NCBI GenBank assembly: GCA_020205615.1
Contig: CM035153.1
Location: 80,365,853-80,429,852 of the forward strand
Direction: 5' to 3'
From: Panax quinquefolius
Taxonomy: Eukaryota > Streptophyta > Magnoliopsida > Apiales > Araliaceae
Length of the DNA stretch: 64,000 nucleotides
Each line of letters opens with the position of its first letter. Position 1 is the first letter of the stretch. Below are positions 12,232 through 23,910 of this stretch, piece by piece. The notes beneath the pieces were generated by a model. The model was not told the DNA's origin. It made no database searches and worked only from the letters and a program-made list of their open reading frames with translations. The translations under genes and the position numbers were made by a program.

Positions 12232-12540
12232 TTATTCCAACAGAATAATAAAGACGGAACCAGGTCCGGCGTAAAATGTATATACATGATATTCCAACAA
12301 AATAATAAAAACGGAACCAGGTCCGACGTAAAATGCATGCATACAGATGTTCCAACGTAATAATAAAGATGTAACCAGTCCAACAAAAACGCATGTGATG
12401 TGATATTCCAATGTAATAATAAAGACGAAACAAGGTCCAACATAAAACGCACAGACAGGATGTTCTAACAAAATAATAAAGACGGAACTAGTCCCCTGCA
12501 GAAACGCATGCATAAGATGTTCCAACGTAATAATAATAAA
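12232..12540. repeat. 57-bp minisatellite in E2 5' LTR
   Basis: TTCCAAC-type starts fall near 12234, 12292, 12350, 12406, 12463 and 12520 (spacing 56-58 bp), with a degenerate extra start near 12599. It lies downstream of the TATA box in element orientation, so it would be transcribed as part of R-U5. Overlapping open frames here are shadows of the repeat. Confidence 0.8.
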
Positions 12541-12812
12541 GAATGGAATAATGTAAGAATTTCACCATGTATGCAGATACTTACATGTATAAAAGTTATT
12601 CCAACATAATAATAAAGAATGGAATAACAGAAGTTTTCTTCATAAAGATGAAAGAAAGAAATAATACCCCTTACCTTTAAAAGAAACTGAATATAGGAGT
12701 AGTGAGGTAACAAACTTCTCTTCTTCTACAGATTTTCTCCCTACAATTTCTCTCTATAATAATTACTCTATAGCTTTAGTGAATTGGTGAGAAATGAAGG
12801 AAGAATGAGCTT

Positions 12813-12822
12813 CTATTTATAG
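12813..12822 (-). promoter_or_regulatory. E2 5' LTR TATA box
   Basis: CTATAAATAG on the minus strand, a near-ideal plant TATA box. The other LTR keeps a CTATAAATA version at about 7029-7037. Transcription would start roughly 30 bp lower, near 12780, giving a U3 of about 1.35 kb and an R-U5 of about 1.6 kb. Confidence 0.6.
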
Positions 12823-14129
12823 AAAAATATAGTTTCAATAATTGCACGTTTTGGGGATCGAAAAATTACAGTACAATACCTCCAACTTTTCCTTCCTTTT
12901 TAATTTAGTTCTGCAAGTATTATCAAACTTGCACCACCTCCCCTAATAGTAAATAATGCGATTCAATAGTAAATTATGTGACTCAATAGTTCTAGACATG
13001 TGAAAATACGAATTATAGTATAGTACCTCCATCTATACCTCCATTTTTAACTTAGTCATGCAAGTATTATCAATCTTGCACCAACTCCCCTAATAGTAAC
13101 AAGAATGTAAAACAATAGTATACACATGTGAACAAATAGTTATAATCATGTGAAATAATAGCAATCAATTGCTCATTTATCCGGTTAAATACCCGATTGG
13201 TCAATATAACCTCCAGACATCAATTATTATCGAAATAAATGTCGATTTTCACTAACACAAATAATTCCAACACAATGAAACTATTTTTATCAAAAATATA
13301 AATTTTGAAATTTCGAAGTTTGACTTTTCCCCAAAAAGTCAACTGTTTACTTTTTGACCAAATATTGAATCCTGGAAAATTTTATGTTTATAGACTATTT
13401 TTATTAATTTCATCGTTCCGGACTCAAATATCACGTTCGCGTCTCCAAATTCAACTCTGAACACAACTTCAATTTTAATAACATTCATCATTAATATTAT
13501 AACTCACAATATTTATCAACCAGGTCGTTCCCAGGAAAGAGGGGGCTTTCCAATAAGGATTTCTCCCTATTAGCGTGCAATTAGGTGACAAAACCTCTCC
13601 TTGACAGAACTTCTAGACATTGTAAATATTGCACTTTAATAATATGAATAACTTTGTCGTCTCAATTATTGATTTAATAAAACAACATTTTATGCAGATG
13701 ATACTATGACAATAATTGAATCAATAATATGAGAGATATGATGCAGCAATTACTGTAGCAATAAATGAGTATAACTGCGTGACTTCTTACGTAAGCATCG
13801 ATAATCAATACAGTGTGTTCTATGCAACCATGCGTATTTTTACTACCAAGTAGTTCAATAGTATTAACGGTAAAATTTCCGCCATTATTTTCATAAAAAT
13901 ATTTTTGTCTATTTCTCAATCTGACAATAATTCCATTGTGGGGCCACCAATGATTGTACCGTTATACGAATATTCCCCGACCAATCGAATATAATATAAC
14001 AACTTGCATACTTTGCAAAATTTATAAATATTACCCACAACTATAACATTATATTAAATCCACACCATAATATTCAAAAAAAAAAAACGAGAAATTTAAA
14101 TCTTTAATCGTAAAATTTGGGATTTTACA

Positions 14130-16254
14130 ATTGCCACCAACTCAAATTCATGAGTCGGATACCCTTTCTCGAAGTCTTTCAATTTCCTTGTTGCATATGC
14201 AATGACTTTGTTGTTCTGCATATGGAAACAACCAAATCCTTTATGTGAAGCATCACTATACACCACAAAGTTTCCTGTATTATCTGGTAATGTCAACACA
14301 GGTGCCACACTGAGCCTCTTCTTCAATTCCGTAAAACTCTCTTCACACTTTTCCGTCCAAACAAATTTTACATATTTTTTCGTCAAATTTGTTAACAGAG
14401 TGGTAATCTTGGAAAAATCCTGAATAAACTGTTTATAATAACCTTCCAGTCCCAAGAAACTTCTCACTTCTGATGGAGTTCTTGGTTGTTCCCAATTTAT
14501 CACAACTTTGACTTTTGATGGATCCACTAAAATTCCATCTTTGTCAATTACATGCCCAAGAAATTGTACACGTTCCAGCCAAAATTTACATTTAGAGACT
14601 TTCGTGTACAACTTTTCTTTTCTTAGCGTCTCCAGCGTCATACGTAAGTGTTCCACGTGTTCTTCTTGAGATTTGGAGTACACCAGAATATCGTCAATGA
14701 ATACCACCATAAACTTATCTAAAAATGGTTTAAACATCCTGTTTATCAAATCCATGAATGCAGCCGGGGCATTTTTCAAACCAAAAGACATTACCAAAAA
14801 CATGTAATTTCCATACCGAGTTCTGATTGTTGTCTTCGGTACATCTTCCTTCCTTACTTTCAATTGGTGATATCCGCTTCTCAAATCTATTTTTGAAAAG
14901 TATCTAACACACTTCAATTGATCAAACAAGTCATCTATTCTTGGCAATGGATATTTATTCTTAATAGTGACTTTGTTTAATTCTCTATAATCAATACAAA
15001 GACGCATTGACCCATCCTTCTTCTTTACGAATAACACCAGCACTCCCCTTGGTGATACACTAGGCTGAATATATTTCTTGTCTAACAGTTCTTGCAATTG
15101 TACCAACAATTCCTTCATCTCTACCGGAGCCATTCTGTATGGGGCCTTCGATATTGGAGTAGTTCTTGGCGCTAAGTCGATCATGAACTTGATCTCTCTG
15201 TCAGGCGGAAGTCCTGGAAAATCTTCTAGAAACACGTCCACAAAATCCCTAACCACTGGTATCTCCTCCAGTTTCACACCCTTCTTCTTTTGAGTATCGA
15301 CTATGTAAGCTAAGTATTCTACACATCCTTGACTCAATAACTTCTTGGCCTGCATAATCGTCAGACATCTCGCTTGTCTAGGTGATTTGCTACCATAGAA
15401 AACTACCTTTGACGGAGTCATAAGGTTTACACATTTCTTTTGGCAATCAATTATTGCTCCATAATTGAATAGCCAATCAATTCCCAATATAAGATCAAAC
15501 TCTTTACGTTTTATCGGGATTAAATCAACTGTCATAACATTCCCCTTAATATTTACCCTATAATTCTTGTATGTGAACTTAACAAGAATTACCTTCCTAT
15601 TCACAATTTCTACGTGTAAAGGGAAATTTAACTCTTTATTAGGTAATTCTAACCTCTTAGCAAATTCATCAGATATAAACGAGCAAGTAGCACCTGAATC
15701 AAATAATACATATGCATTTATATCATTGATTGGGATAATACCCGACACAACATCTTTTGATTGCACTGCGTCTTGCACCGTGATGTTGAAGGTTCTGGCT
15801 GCAGGTCTATTTGATGATGTTGGTCCCACATTAGTCAATGTACCTTCACTACTACCTCTCTTGTTTCCTATTGTCTCACCAGATTTCTTCTTAGGACACT
15901 CGTGTTCAAAATGATCCTTTGACCCGCAGGTGTAGGAAGCATTCTTCTTGGGTTGATTGCAATTTGGGGCAATGTGACCCTCCTGGCCACAGTTAAAGCA
16001 TACTCGTTTCCCCCTTAAGCACATACCCATGTGAAACCTCCTGCATGTAGCGCATGCTTTGAACTTCTTCTTCTATTGGTTACCCTTCTGGTTTCCAACA
16101 CCCACATTTCCATTCCATTTTCTCTTCAAGTTATTATTACCATTTCCACCACTACCACTACCATTCTTAGCTTTGCCCTCGTTCTTCTTCTTTCTTTGTT
16201 CTTGATTGTACTTTTTTACAGCCTCGCCTCCACCCTCAGCGAGAATTGCCTTCT
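14130..16254 (-). pseudogene. E1 pol: zinc knuckle, protease, RT and start of RNase H
   Basis: A long frame read downward from 16030 without stops. In order: zinc knuckle [14 protein letters not shown], a second knuckle whose first Cys is now Ser ([14 protein letters not shown]), protease [13 protein letters not shown] at about 15690, linker, RT with YRELNKVT and the catalytic FIDDILVYS (near 14680-14701), then the start of RNase H ([12 protein letters not shown]). It stops being homologous at THEFELVA, where E2 cuts in; the last residues of the frame come from the E2 LTR. Between 16031 and 16254 the gag tail continues in frame except for one TAG near 16077. One stop plus one frameshift before the E2 break make this the best-preserved pol in the window. 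Confidence 0.9.
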
Positions 16255-16869
16255 CTAGTACCGTTGTAAATGTCTTCTTTGAAACATGGAGACTTTGTTG
16301 TACAACCAGGGCTTCAGTCCTTGTTCAAACCTCCTAGCCTTGCGCTCATCTGTGTTGACTTGATATGGCGCAAACCTCGCCAACTTATTAAATTTCGCAG
16401 CATACTCCGAGACCGTCATTGATCCCTGCTTCAATTCTAAAAAATGCACCTCCATTTGATTTTTTGAACTCTCTAGGAAATAAGTCTCGAAAAATATCCC
16501 CTTAAACCTATCCCACGTCATTACCCCTTGACCTCCTCGAGTTTTATTGGCTTGCCACCAATAACTAGCCTTTGCTTTCAACAAAAATATTGTAAAAGTA
16601 GTTTTCTTATTCTCACCTACTCTAGCAACATCAAAAACTTTCTCTTTCTCCATGATCCTGGTCTGTGCCTTAACCAGATTTATGGACCCACAAAATTCTA
16701 GTGGCCCAACTGCCTTGAAGTCCTTAAATGTCGTAGCTTGATTCTGCGGTTTATTCTGTAATGCTACCGTCAGTAACGTTACTAATTGCTGAACTGGATT
16801 AGCCTCAGCATTGTTGTTATTGGTAGATCCCTCAGGGGTCCTTTGTCGTGGTTGACGTCTTGGAGGCAT
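16255..16869 (-). pseudogene. E1 gag, N-terminal and capsid part
   Basis: It starts at the ATG at 16869 with MPPRRQPRQRTPEG, a basic and polar N-terminus usual for chromoviral Gag. The capsid region shows FKAVGPLEFCG, KASYWWQ, MTWDRFKGIFFETYF and MTVSEYAAKFNKLARFAP, the retrotransposon-gag family pattern. A frameshift near 16290-16310 ends this frame after about 204 codons; the downstream frame carries the rest of Gag into the zinc knuckles. Its product would form the particle that packages the E1 RNA. Confidence 0.88.
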
Positions 16870-17158
16870 TTTTTGTTAAAATATTCTCATTAGATTATTA
16901 TTTAATCTTTTAAGTATTATATATATTCAACTTGCACATCACAAAAATTACCACATAGCACACAATATCTTGAATAACTATCAACTTTTATTTATTCATA
17001 TTCTTTTAAAACCATAGCCATGATAGCATCCCTGCTATCTACATTACCTTCATAAACTATAAAAGATTCAGGATAACATCATCATCATATCCCATTGGTT
17101 ATATAATACCCAGGATTTACATCTTATTTACTCATTAATCATATAATAATTACGTTTC
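16870..17158. other. Spacer between E1 extra ORF and gag
   Basis: AT-rich sequence with no coding frame. It could hold the leader that allows gag translation, but I see no specific signal. Confidence 0.5.
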
Positions 17159-17902
17159 TTATGATGACCTACTAAAATGCTGCGTAGCCTTACAACGCTC
17201 CTCTTCCATAATACGCACCATTGTTCGGCGATCTAGCATATACCATGGCAGCGTCTCGAACTGAATCAGATAATACTTGATTCGGTCCTGAGCTCGGTTT
17301 ACAACGGTGTTGAAAATGCTATTCATCTCATCAATCTTGATCTTCTTTACTTGTACTTCTCTCTCTGCTACCCCGGCTCGTTGAGAAGCTTCCTCGTACG
17401 CGTCTTCGGCTCTTTCTTTCAATTTGTTCTTCAGCTCTGCAATCTCCTCTGCCATTTGCTCTTTCTCTCCTTCAGTGTGAATCAACTTCCATTCGACATT
17501 ACTTAGACGTCCATCTAGATCTCGGATCTCGTTGACCTTCTACACCATCGAGGTCTACTGTTCAGCTACTATCTCTTCCAACTCCTCGACTCTATCCTGA
17601 AGTTCAACATTGCGGTCATATACTTCGTCATACATACGGGCAACGATCGAGTTTGATGGAAACTCTTCCTCTTCGTCCTCCTCATCCCCATCCGACTGTG
17701 GTATCTCCACGGGATCCTCCTCATCCGTCTCTACCTCATCATCCTCATCAGGTAAGCCCTCCTGCTTAACCACTGTGACCAACGGAGATGACTCCCATGG
17801 CAGTAGTTGTTCCCAAACCACCTGAATATCTCAAGGCTCCTCCTCTCTAGGCATCTGGGGTCCTTCCTCCCTAACCTAACTGGATTCTCCTACATTAGCC
17901 AT
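17159..17902 (-). pseudogene. Extra ORF upstream of E1 gag: acidic coiled-coil protein, unknown function
   Basis: A frame of about 247 codons opening at the ATG at 17902 (MANVGESS) and ending at 17159. It is broken by about four stops (two near the start, two near 17530-17560). The first half is very acidic (EDDEVETDEEDPVE, DGDEEDEEEEF). Two heptad-rich stretches follow: NVELQDRVEELEEIVAEQ, then EKEQMAEEIAELKNKLKERA and further Glu/Lys/Arg-rich sequence, which look like coiled coils. The tail is less regular. It resembles no standard retroelement domain I know. It lies between the primer site and gag on the same strand, in the usual slot of a 5' extra ORF. A structural or chromatin-tethering role is speculation. 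Confidence 0.6.
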
Positions 17903-18101
17903 CTTGACAACAAAATTTTAAGTTTTAATTACTAATCATTACTTCTCGACACTCACGAGCACATAGGTTGCAATCACATAAGCATATAAAGTGTTTTATT
18001 ACTTCATTCTTAAACTCGATAAGAGTTTATCACCAATATCTTTTCAATCTTCTATAAGGTTACTTCCTAAGGCTTTTCCCCACCAAAGGTTCATAACCTA
18101 A

Positions 18102-18116
18102 ATTTTTATACCAACC
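18102..18116 (-). other. E1 primer-binding site, degraded
   Basis: After the LTR end GGTGTCACA the minus strand reads GG then TTGGTATAAAAAT, matching the first half of an initiator tRNA-Met site (TGGTAT) but mutated beyond it. The 200 bp between it and the extra ORF are leader without visible signals. Confidence 0.6.
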
Positions 18117-21100
18117 TGTGACACCCCCAAATCTAGGTACTTCATTCCCACAAGATTTGGTGTTTCACTTTCCATTCGTTCATATCTAACTACCCAATTA
18201 TAATAAAATTAAACCATCAATCTTCCCATTAAAAGGATTACATCATTAAATCAAAAATCTCCCAAGTTATCTAACCTTTAACATAAATCAAGTGCGAAAA
18301 TAAAATAATTACATCACATCATTAAATATAAAGTCTATCATCATGACTTTAAATAAATTACAAGTCTTCATCACTTGTTCATTTTCCCTTTTCCCTTACT
18401 AGTGGTAGGTTCATCCACCTTCTCAACCTTAGCTGCAATGAGTATATATTTGCAAAAGTGAGCAAAACAAATGCTCACTAGAAATAGCAATGAATAACAG
18501 TAGCATAATAAATGGCAATGAATAAGCTCATTAGAGTTGAATAATACTCTATCAATGATAATCAAAAATTGGTATCAATATACAAAATGTAACTGAGGGT
18601 CACAAGACCACGAACTATGTCCACGATTACAAGTAATCTTTCAACCCTTTATACCATGTATTGTGCACAAACATCTAAACGCATTGCGTAAAATAACTTC
18701 TCTATAATAGGGTTATTCTTCTCAGTTTTAGAGTACAAGTTCTCACCAAAGAAAGTTTGGTTTGGGTACGTTTCAAGGGTAATTTAGAGTTTCATGATCA
18801 TCAACTAAAGGATTAGTTGAATCAACAAGACTTAACAACACTACGAGTGATTAATAACAATTTAATGTAAATTATTAAGAAGCATAGGTGAACCAACTAT
18901 ACATTAGACTCATGCTTAGAAATAACTAAAAAGCATAAACATTGAATAAAACAATACACCTTGGTTAAACAATATTAAGCTAAGGCTATGATCTTGTCAA
19001 ATAAGAAATTGAATTACTAAACATGCATTAACTGATAACAAGCTGGAAACAAAGTTTGCTCAACATGATAATAACTTGTGCAAAGTAAATGAAATATGAT
19101 GGCTTAATATTAGAGATTAGAGTTCAAGAAGTTGCATTCACTATAAAAGAATGAAACTAAAGAAACTTGCTTAACTATAAAAAAGTTAGAATAAATCAAC
19201 AATGATTATAATTCAAAACTTGCTCGAATAAAGTTAGGGTTAGAGCTTGCTCAAGTAAAGTTTAAAAATAAAAGAACTTGCTCAATTAAAGTTTAGGGTA
19301 ACGAGCTTGCCTCGTGCGTAAGCTATAATTTACAACTCACATTCACCTACACACATTATTAGAATCATAATACTTATTAGATATACTAACATCCACTTTC
19401 TAAAATAACAATCACTTCTAGTTAAACTTGTTATTTTAGTACAAGTTATACTTTACAATATGCATTTTAAAAATCACAAGTATTAACTATAAAACACTTA
19501 TTCACTACTCATTGTGTACCTTATATTATAATGTATCTCTTTCATAACTTACTAATCTTTTTTTATAACTTTGGAATTATTAATTACATGATACGATTCT
19601 GTTTTAATCTCTTCATTACGTGTTTGTCACACTAACATAACATTAGACTAAATTACAATATATCTTCAAAGTGCAGATAAGTAACAGCATCACTTTCCTC
19701 GATCGTGGTGTGGCTCGGATGAGCCAAACTTAAGCTTAGGGCCATAAGCCTGGCAATGGCAGTCTTTAAGAATCGCTGTGCTAGTGCACAAACAGAAACT
19801 ACGTAGTTTGTTATAAACACTCTATTTAGCCCAACTATCACGAATTCATCTAAAAAACAGTAAATTTAACATATCTAATTGATATAGGATCACTCATACA
19901 AACATGGTTCATCACATATATACTAACTTAGAACAATTAAACAATACTACAACCTATTTAAATCTTTTAAATTTCATTTTTTATACCAAAAACTCCATTT
20001 TTGACATCATTGACAAAAATTAATATTCTGATCACAATTCTACACCAAATTAACTCATTCAAACCACGTTCTCTTCGTTTCTTACCAAATTAACATATTC
20101 AAGGCTTAATTTGCATATTAGTTTACAAATTAACCACCAAATTTGGTACTTTCGCAAGCCATATATATAAACATGCACTGTAAACAATTTTCTTTCTTTT
20201 TAATGTAATTAGCACACTAATTTTTGTCTAAATGCAAATTCTAACACCTCAATTACACACAATTTCAACAATTCAGTTTATATAACAGCAATTCACCCAA
20301 CGTGAATTCACATAAAACATAAGACTCGTGAATATAAAATATTCATATATATAATATTAAGGTTTTAGAAGTATACCTTCTCTTGCTTGAACAATCTTTG
20401 CTAAACACAGAAATTATTTTGGAATCACAGGACTTTTCTCTCAAATTCTCTCTATTCTCTCTACAAACGCTCTTCTTTTCTCTTATTAGGCTCGGTATAA
20501 GCCAATACCAGACCTTTTACGTAAGAATAAAATGCATATTACTTTAAAGCGTATATAAATATTGTATAATTATTATAATAATTACATATCAGTTATAAAA
20601 TTTAATATATTTTATCTCTATTATTATTTATTTTATTTATATTATTTATTATAATTCAAATTCAAAATTTAAAAGTCATAAGGCTTTGTTTGGCAAAAAC
20701 ACTTTTAAAATAAAGACTTAATATCTTTAAGCATTGTTTGGTTAAATAAATTTAAAACTACTTTAATTTATTTTAATAAACAATTTATACTATAGTTTAT
20801 AGTCCCATATTATTTCTTTGGATTTCCATATACAATCTTAGTTAAATAAACTAATTACAACATACTAAATAAATTTTCCACTTAACGAAATATCCCAAAA
20901 TTATAATCTCATTATAATTTTATTTAATAATTTAACATACCTAAATATATTTCCCACTTAACCAAATATCTCAAAATTATAATCTCATCATTCTAATTTT
21001 ATTTAATAATTTAACATACCATTTTAAATTATTAATTTAAAACAACAATATAGCACTTCATGTTATCTTTAACAACTCTCTAACTATTAAATTAAATTAG

Positions 21101-21214
21101 AGTATTATCTAATAAATTTAATTCACAATTATCTACGAACAACAACTACATCAATAAAATATTTATTTAATTTAATAAATATTTTAAATTACAATAAAAT
21201 CTTGGATTGTTATA
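18117..21214 (-). repeat. E1 5' LTR
   Basis: 3098 bp. On the minus strand it runs from TATAACAATCC at 21214 (the partner reads TGTAACAATCC, so the terminal TG has mutated) to GGGTGTCACA at 18117. It matches the split 3' LTR. No coding content. Confidence 0.88.
20864..21018. repeat. 77-bp tandem duplication specific to the E1 5' LTR
   Basis: Two near-identical units (20864-20940 and 20941-21018) contain CCACTTAAC, AAATATC and TTTAATAATTTAACATAC. The 3' LTR has a single copy (about 5565-5640), so the duplication probably arose after E1 inserted. Confidence 0.7.
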
Positions 21215-21395
21215 GGCAAGATGATGCATCTGTGGCTCAATGCATCATGCTCGCATCCATGAGTAATGAGTTTCAGCGTCAGCATGAAACGATGGACGCT
21301 CCTACTATGCTAGTGCACCTGCAAGAGCTGTATGGTGAGTAAAGTAGGACTGCTAGATATGAAATATCCAAGCAGCTCTTCCGATCTAGGATGAA
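21215..21395 (+). pseudogene. Copia gag fragment (same family as X/Y)
   Basis: It encodes QDDASVAQCIMLASMS, then TMLVHLQELYG and RYEISKQLFRSR, matching the Gag region of copy Y at about 33716-33897. Only about 60 codons remain. It is cut by the E1 LTR on the left and grades into unrelated sequence on the right. E1 apparently inserted into, or recombined with, an older copia copy. Confidence 0.75.
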
Positions 21396-21640
21396 ATATC
21401 CAAGCTAGGGTTTCTGCTATTGGAGAGAGAGAGATATGAGCTTTTTTGAACTTTTGAGCTTTCAAAAAAGGTTTTTAAACTAGTCTTGTAACTTCCCTCC
21501 ACACGATCTGATTAGAGAGACATATGTTGAGTGTTGCTTGGCTCCACGATTTTAACTTGTGAGAAAATACTAATTTGCCCCATAGCTCCTCCTGAGCTGA
21601 TGTGTCCTTTGGAAAGACTATGATCGTTGAGGTAGCTTTT

Positions 21641-21957
21641 ATGATCGTCAAGTCTACTCTCTATTCGTCGAGTCTACTCTGCAATTGTCGTGTCTGCTCT
21701 ACAATCGTCATGTCTGAACTACATTCATTGAGTCTGTCTAGATCCTTGTGATGAACTTTTGACTTAACATTCTTCTCCGTTTAAGGTAGCTCAGGAAGGG
21801 CTAACCTCATAGAGTGCATCAAGGGTTAGGTTTGTTCCAGAGGCGCTTGACAGAGAGATTGTTTAGATTTGTTGAACTTTTGTTATCAAAGGATGCTCCT
21901 TTGTTCTTCCATCGTTGAGTCTGTACTACGATCGTTGAGTCCGTACTGTGATCATTG
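21641..21957. repeat. Two clusters of a 20-bp repeat
   Basis: Starts fall at 21645, 21665, 21685, 21705 and 21725, then again at 21912, 21932 and 21952, spaced exactly 20 bp within each cluster. The consensus is close to TCGTTGAGTCTGTACTACGA. It is probably an LTR minisatellite of S. Confidence 0.7.
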
Positions 21958-22065
21958 TCTTTTATGTTGCTATAGCTCTACGATCGTGGACTTCCTTTCA
22001 TCATGTCTATGATTTTGAACATAGCCTTTATATCTGCATGGTTAACACAAACTAGAGCATATATT

Positions 22066-23446
22066 TCATTGTTGTAAATTAAGCATGCCTAGATTACTTA
22101 TTAATTTATTAAACCTGGATTCATCTAAAGGCTTTGTAAAGACATCAGCAAGTTGATTTTCAGTAGGGATATATTGTAAAGATATGGTTCCATTTTGCAC
22201 ATGATCCCTAATGAAATGATACCTTATTTCTATATGTTTAGTCCTAGAATGCATGAAAGGATTATGTGTTATTGCTATGGCACTTGTGTTATCACAGTGA
22301 ACGGGTATAGATTTGAATTCAAACCCATAGTCTATTAGCTGATTTTTCATCCAGAGGATTTGAGCACAGCAGCTGCCAGCAGCAATGTATTCAGCTTCTG
22401 CACTTGAAGTAGACAATGAGTTTTGCTTTTTGCTGAACCAGGACACAAGTCTATTTCTAGCGGTGACATGTGCCAATCGGGTACTTTTTCATCGTATTTT
22501 TAAAACACCGCAAAGTCGACATCTCAGATATCCTATTAGTTCAAATGAGGACTCCTTGGGATACCAAAGCCCCAGTGAGGTGTGCCTTTAAGGTACCGAA
22601 AATCCTTTTCACAAAGAGTTAAGTGTGATTCCTAAGGATTAGCTTGAAATCTAGAACATATGCATGTTGCAAACATTATGTCCAGTCTCTCGGGCGGTCG
22701 AGATATAGAGAGAGCTATCATACCTCAGATTGAGTTATGTCGATACTTTTAGCTTTTCATCTTTGTCGAAGCTTGGTTCTTTGGAGCAATTGGAGTTTTC
22801 ATGGGAAGTTGATTCCATGTCATATTTTTTAAGTAAGTCTTTGATGTACTTGGCTTGGTTTATGAAGATTCCTTCATTAGTCTGCTTTACTTGCAGTTCA
22901 AGGAAGAAATTCAACTCACCCATCATGCTCATTTCAAACTTGCTCTGCATAAGCTTGGAAAATCTCTTGCATAACTTTTCATCAGTAGATCCAAAAATAA
23001 TGTCATCAACATATATTTGAACTAATAAGACTTTGTCTTTATGCTTTTTAAGAAATAATGTGGTATCTACTCTACCTCTAGTGAACCCATTTTTAACAAG
23101 AAAGTTAGTTAATGTTTCATACCATGCTCTAGATGCTTGTTTAAGACCATATAAGGCTTTGTCTAATCTATAGACATAATTGGAAAGAGATGGATTGATG
23201 AAACCTGAAGGTTGCTCTACATATACTTCTTCTTGAAGTTCACCATTTAGGAATGCACTTTTGACATCCATCTGAAATACTTTGAACTTCATATGAGCAA
23301 CAAAGGCAAGGAATATTCTGATGGCTTCTAGTCTGGCAACAGCCAAAAATGTTTCATCGTAGTCAATGCTTTCTTCCTGAGAGTAACCTTTGGCCACCAG
23401 TCTTGCTTTATTCCTGGTTATTACTCCATCTTTATCCATCTTTATC
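22066..23446 (-). pseudogene. S pol: reverse transcriptase to RNase H, broken
   Basis: Ty1/copia pol read downward. RT shows [46 protein letters not shown] and the catalytic YVDDIIFG (about 23002-23013). The RT-RNase H connection (22480-22735) is readable as DIMFATCICSRFQANP but has stops and frame changes. RNase H (22066-22476) has the active-site words SSAEAEYIA and CDNTSAIAI and ends with QLADVFTKPLDESRF. The style resembles the SIRE/Maximus lineage. A long frame that runs on to 23751 is chimeric: beyond 23446 it is antisense T1 LTR, not RT. Confidence 0.88.
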
Positions 23447-23840
23447 CATACATCTAACAATGTCCCACAAGAGCCGAGGATTGACAATCCCGAGTGACTA
23501 TTACGCGTGGCAGTACTTTGGATAGAATTTGAAGCTTGAAGACCATGGGCATAGACCCCTCTTCCTGACTTCGTATAACCTCTAATCCATGTCATTGCGT
23601 AACTCTCGACACAAGCGGTCCGAAGAATTTTAGATATACCACGTTCGGATGCTCGGATTGAAGTTCTGCAAGTTCGAGCGGACATTACAATGCATGACCA
23701 AGCGTCTTCTACGAGGCAGCGGGACCCAAAACTCGGATCCACCACGACCAATTGCAGTACAACTACGACCGCCGCGGTGTACTGCTGACCATCGATCTAT
23801 GTATCCGATGAGCCTGGATTCACATCCAGTGCGTTTACTG

Positions 23841-23910
<70 letters not shown>

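Larger units (their letters stand above)
6503..14129 (-). mobile_element. E2: chromovirus nested in E1, internally deleted
   Basis: A second minus-strand Ty3/gypsy element. It has a 5' LTR of 2977 bp (11153-14129), a well-kept initiator-Met primer site, gag with two zinc knuckles, protease, shreds of pol, a polypurine tract and a 3' LTR truncated to 1876 bp. Its upper edge cuts E1 inside RNase H at 14129/14130. Its lower edge joins E1 integrase at 6502/6503. About 1.1 kb of the 3' LTR and roughly 0.7-0.8 kb of E1 coding sequence are missing at that lower edge, which one deletion would explain. Confidence 0.85.
11153..14129 (-). repeat. E2 5' LTR, full length
   Basis: It runs from TGTAAAATCCC (14129) to GGCGTCACA (11153) on the minus strand, 2977 bp with TG...CA ends. 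It holds a TATA box, a 57-bp minisatellite and a mutated W-box palindrome. It has no coding function. Confidence 0.9.
1163..21214 (-). mobile_element. E1: Tekay/Del-like chromovirus LTR retrotransposon, split by E2 and LTR A
   Basis: A Ty3/gypsy element read on the minus strand. In element order: 5' LTR 18117-21214, degraded initiator-Met-type primer site, extra coiled-coil ORF, gag, protease-RT-RNase H to 14130, nested element E2, integrase below 6502, polypurine tract, and a 3' LTR split by LTR A. The LTR pair is recognised by direct comparison: 1163-2340 matches about 18574-19690, and 5269-5835 matches about 20549-21214, with roughly 5-7% differences in the stretches I compared by eye. The gag and RT style and the LTR of about 3 kb fit the Tekay/Del chromoviruses. 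The lineage call is inference. Confidence 0.85.
21396..23446 (-). mobile_element. S: remnant of a SIRE-like Ty1/copia element
   Basis: RT to RNase H (22066-23446) followed by about 670 bp of 3' sequence on the minus strand. Part of that, perhaps about 21412-22022, could be an LTR: it has TG...CA ends and a 20-bp repeat, but no convincing polypurine tract. The element is cut at 23446 inside RT by the T1 LTR, and I do not find the missing upstream half beyond T1. Confidence 0.65.

Noticed and set aside
15567..15914. 115-codon plus-strand frame
   Set aside because: Shadow of the E1 protease region on the other strand.
17610..17825. Ser-rich plus-strand frame
   Set aside because: It is the complement of the acidic Asp/Glu-rich stretch of the E1 extra ORF.
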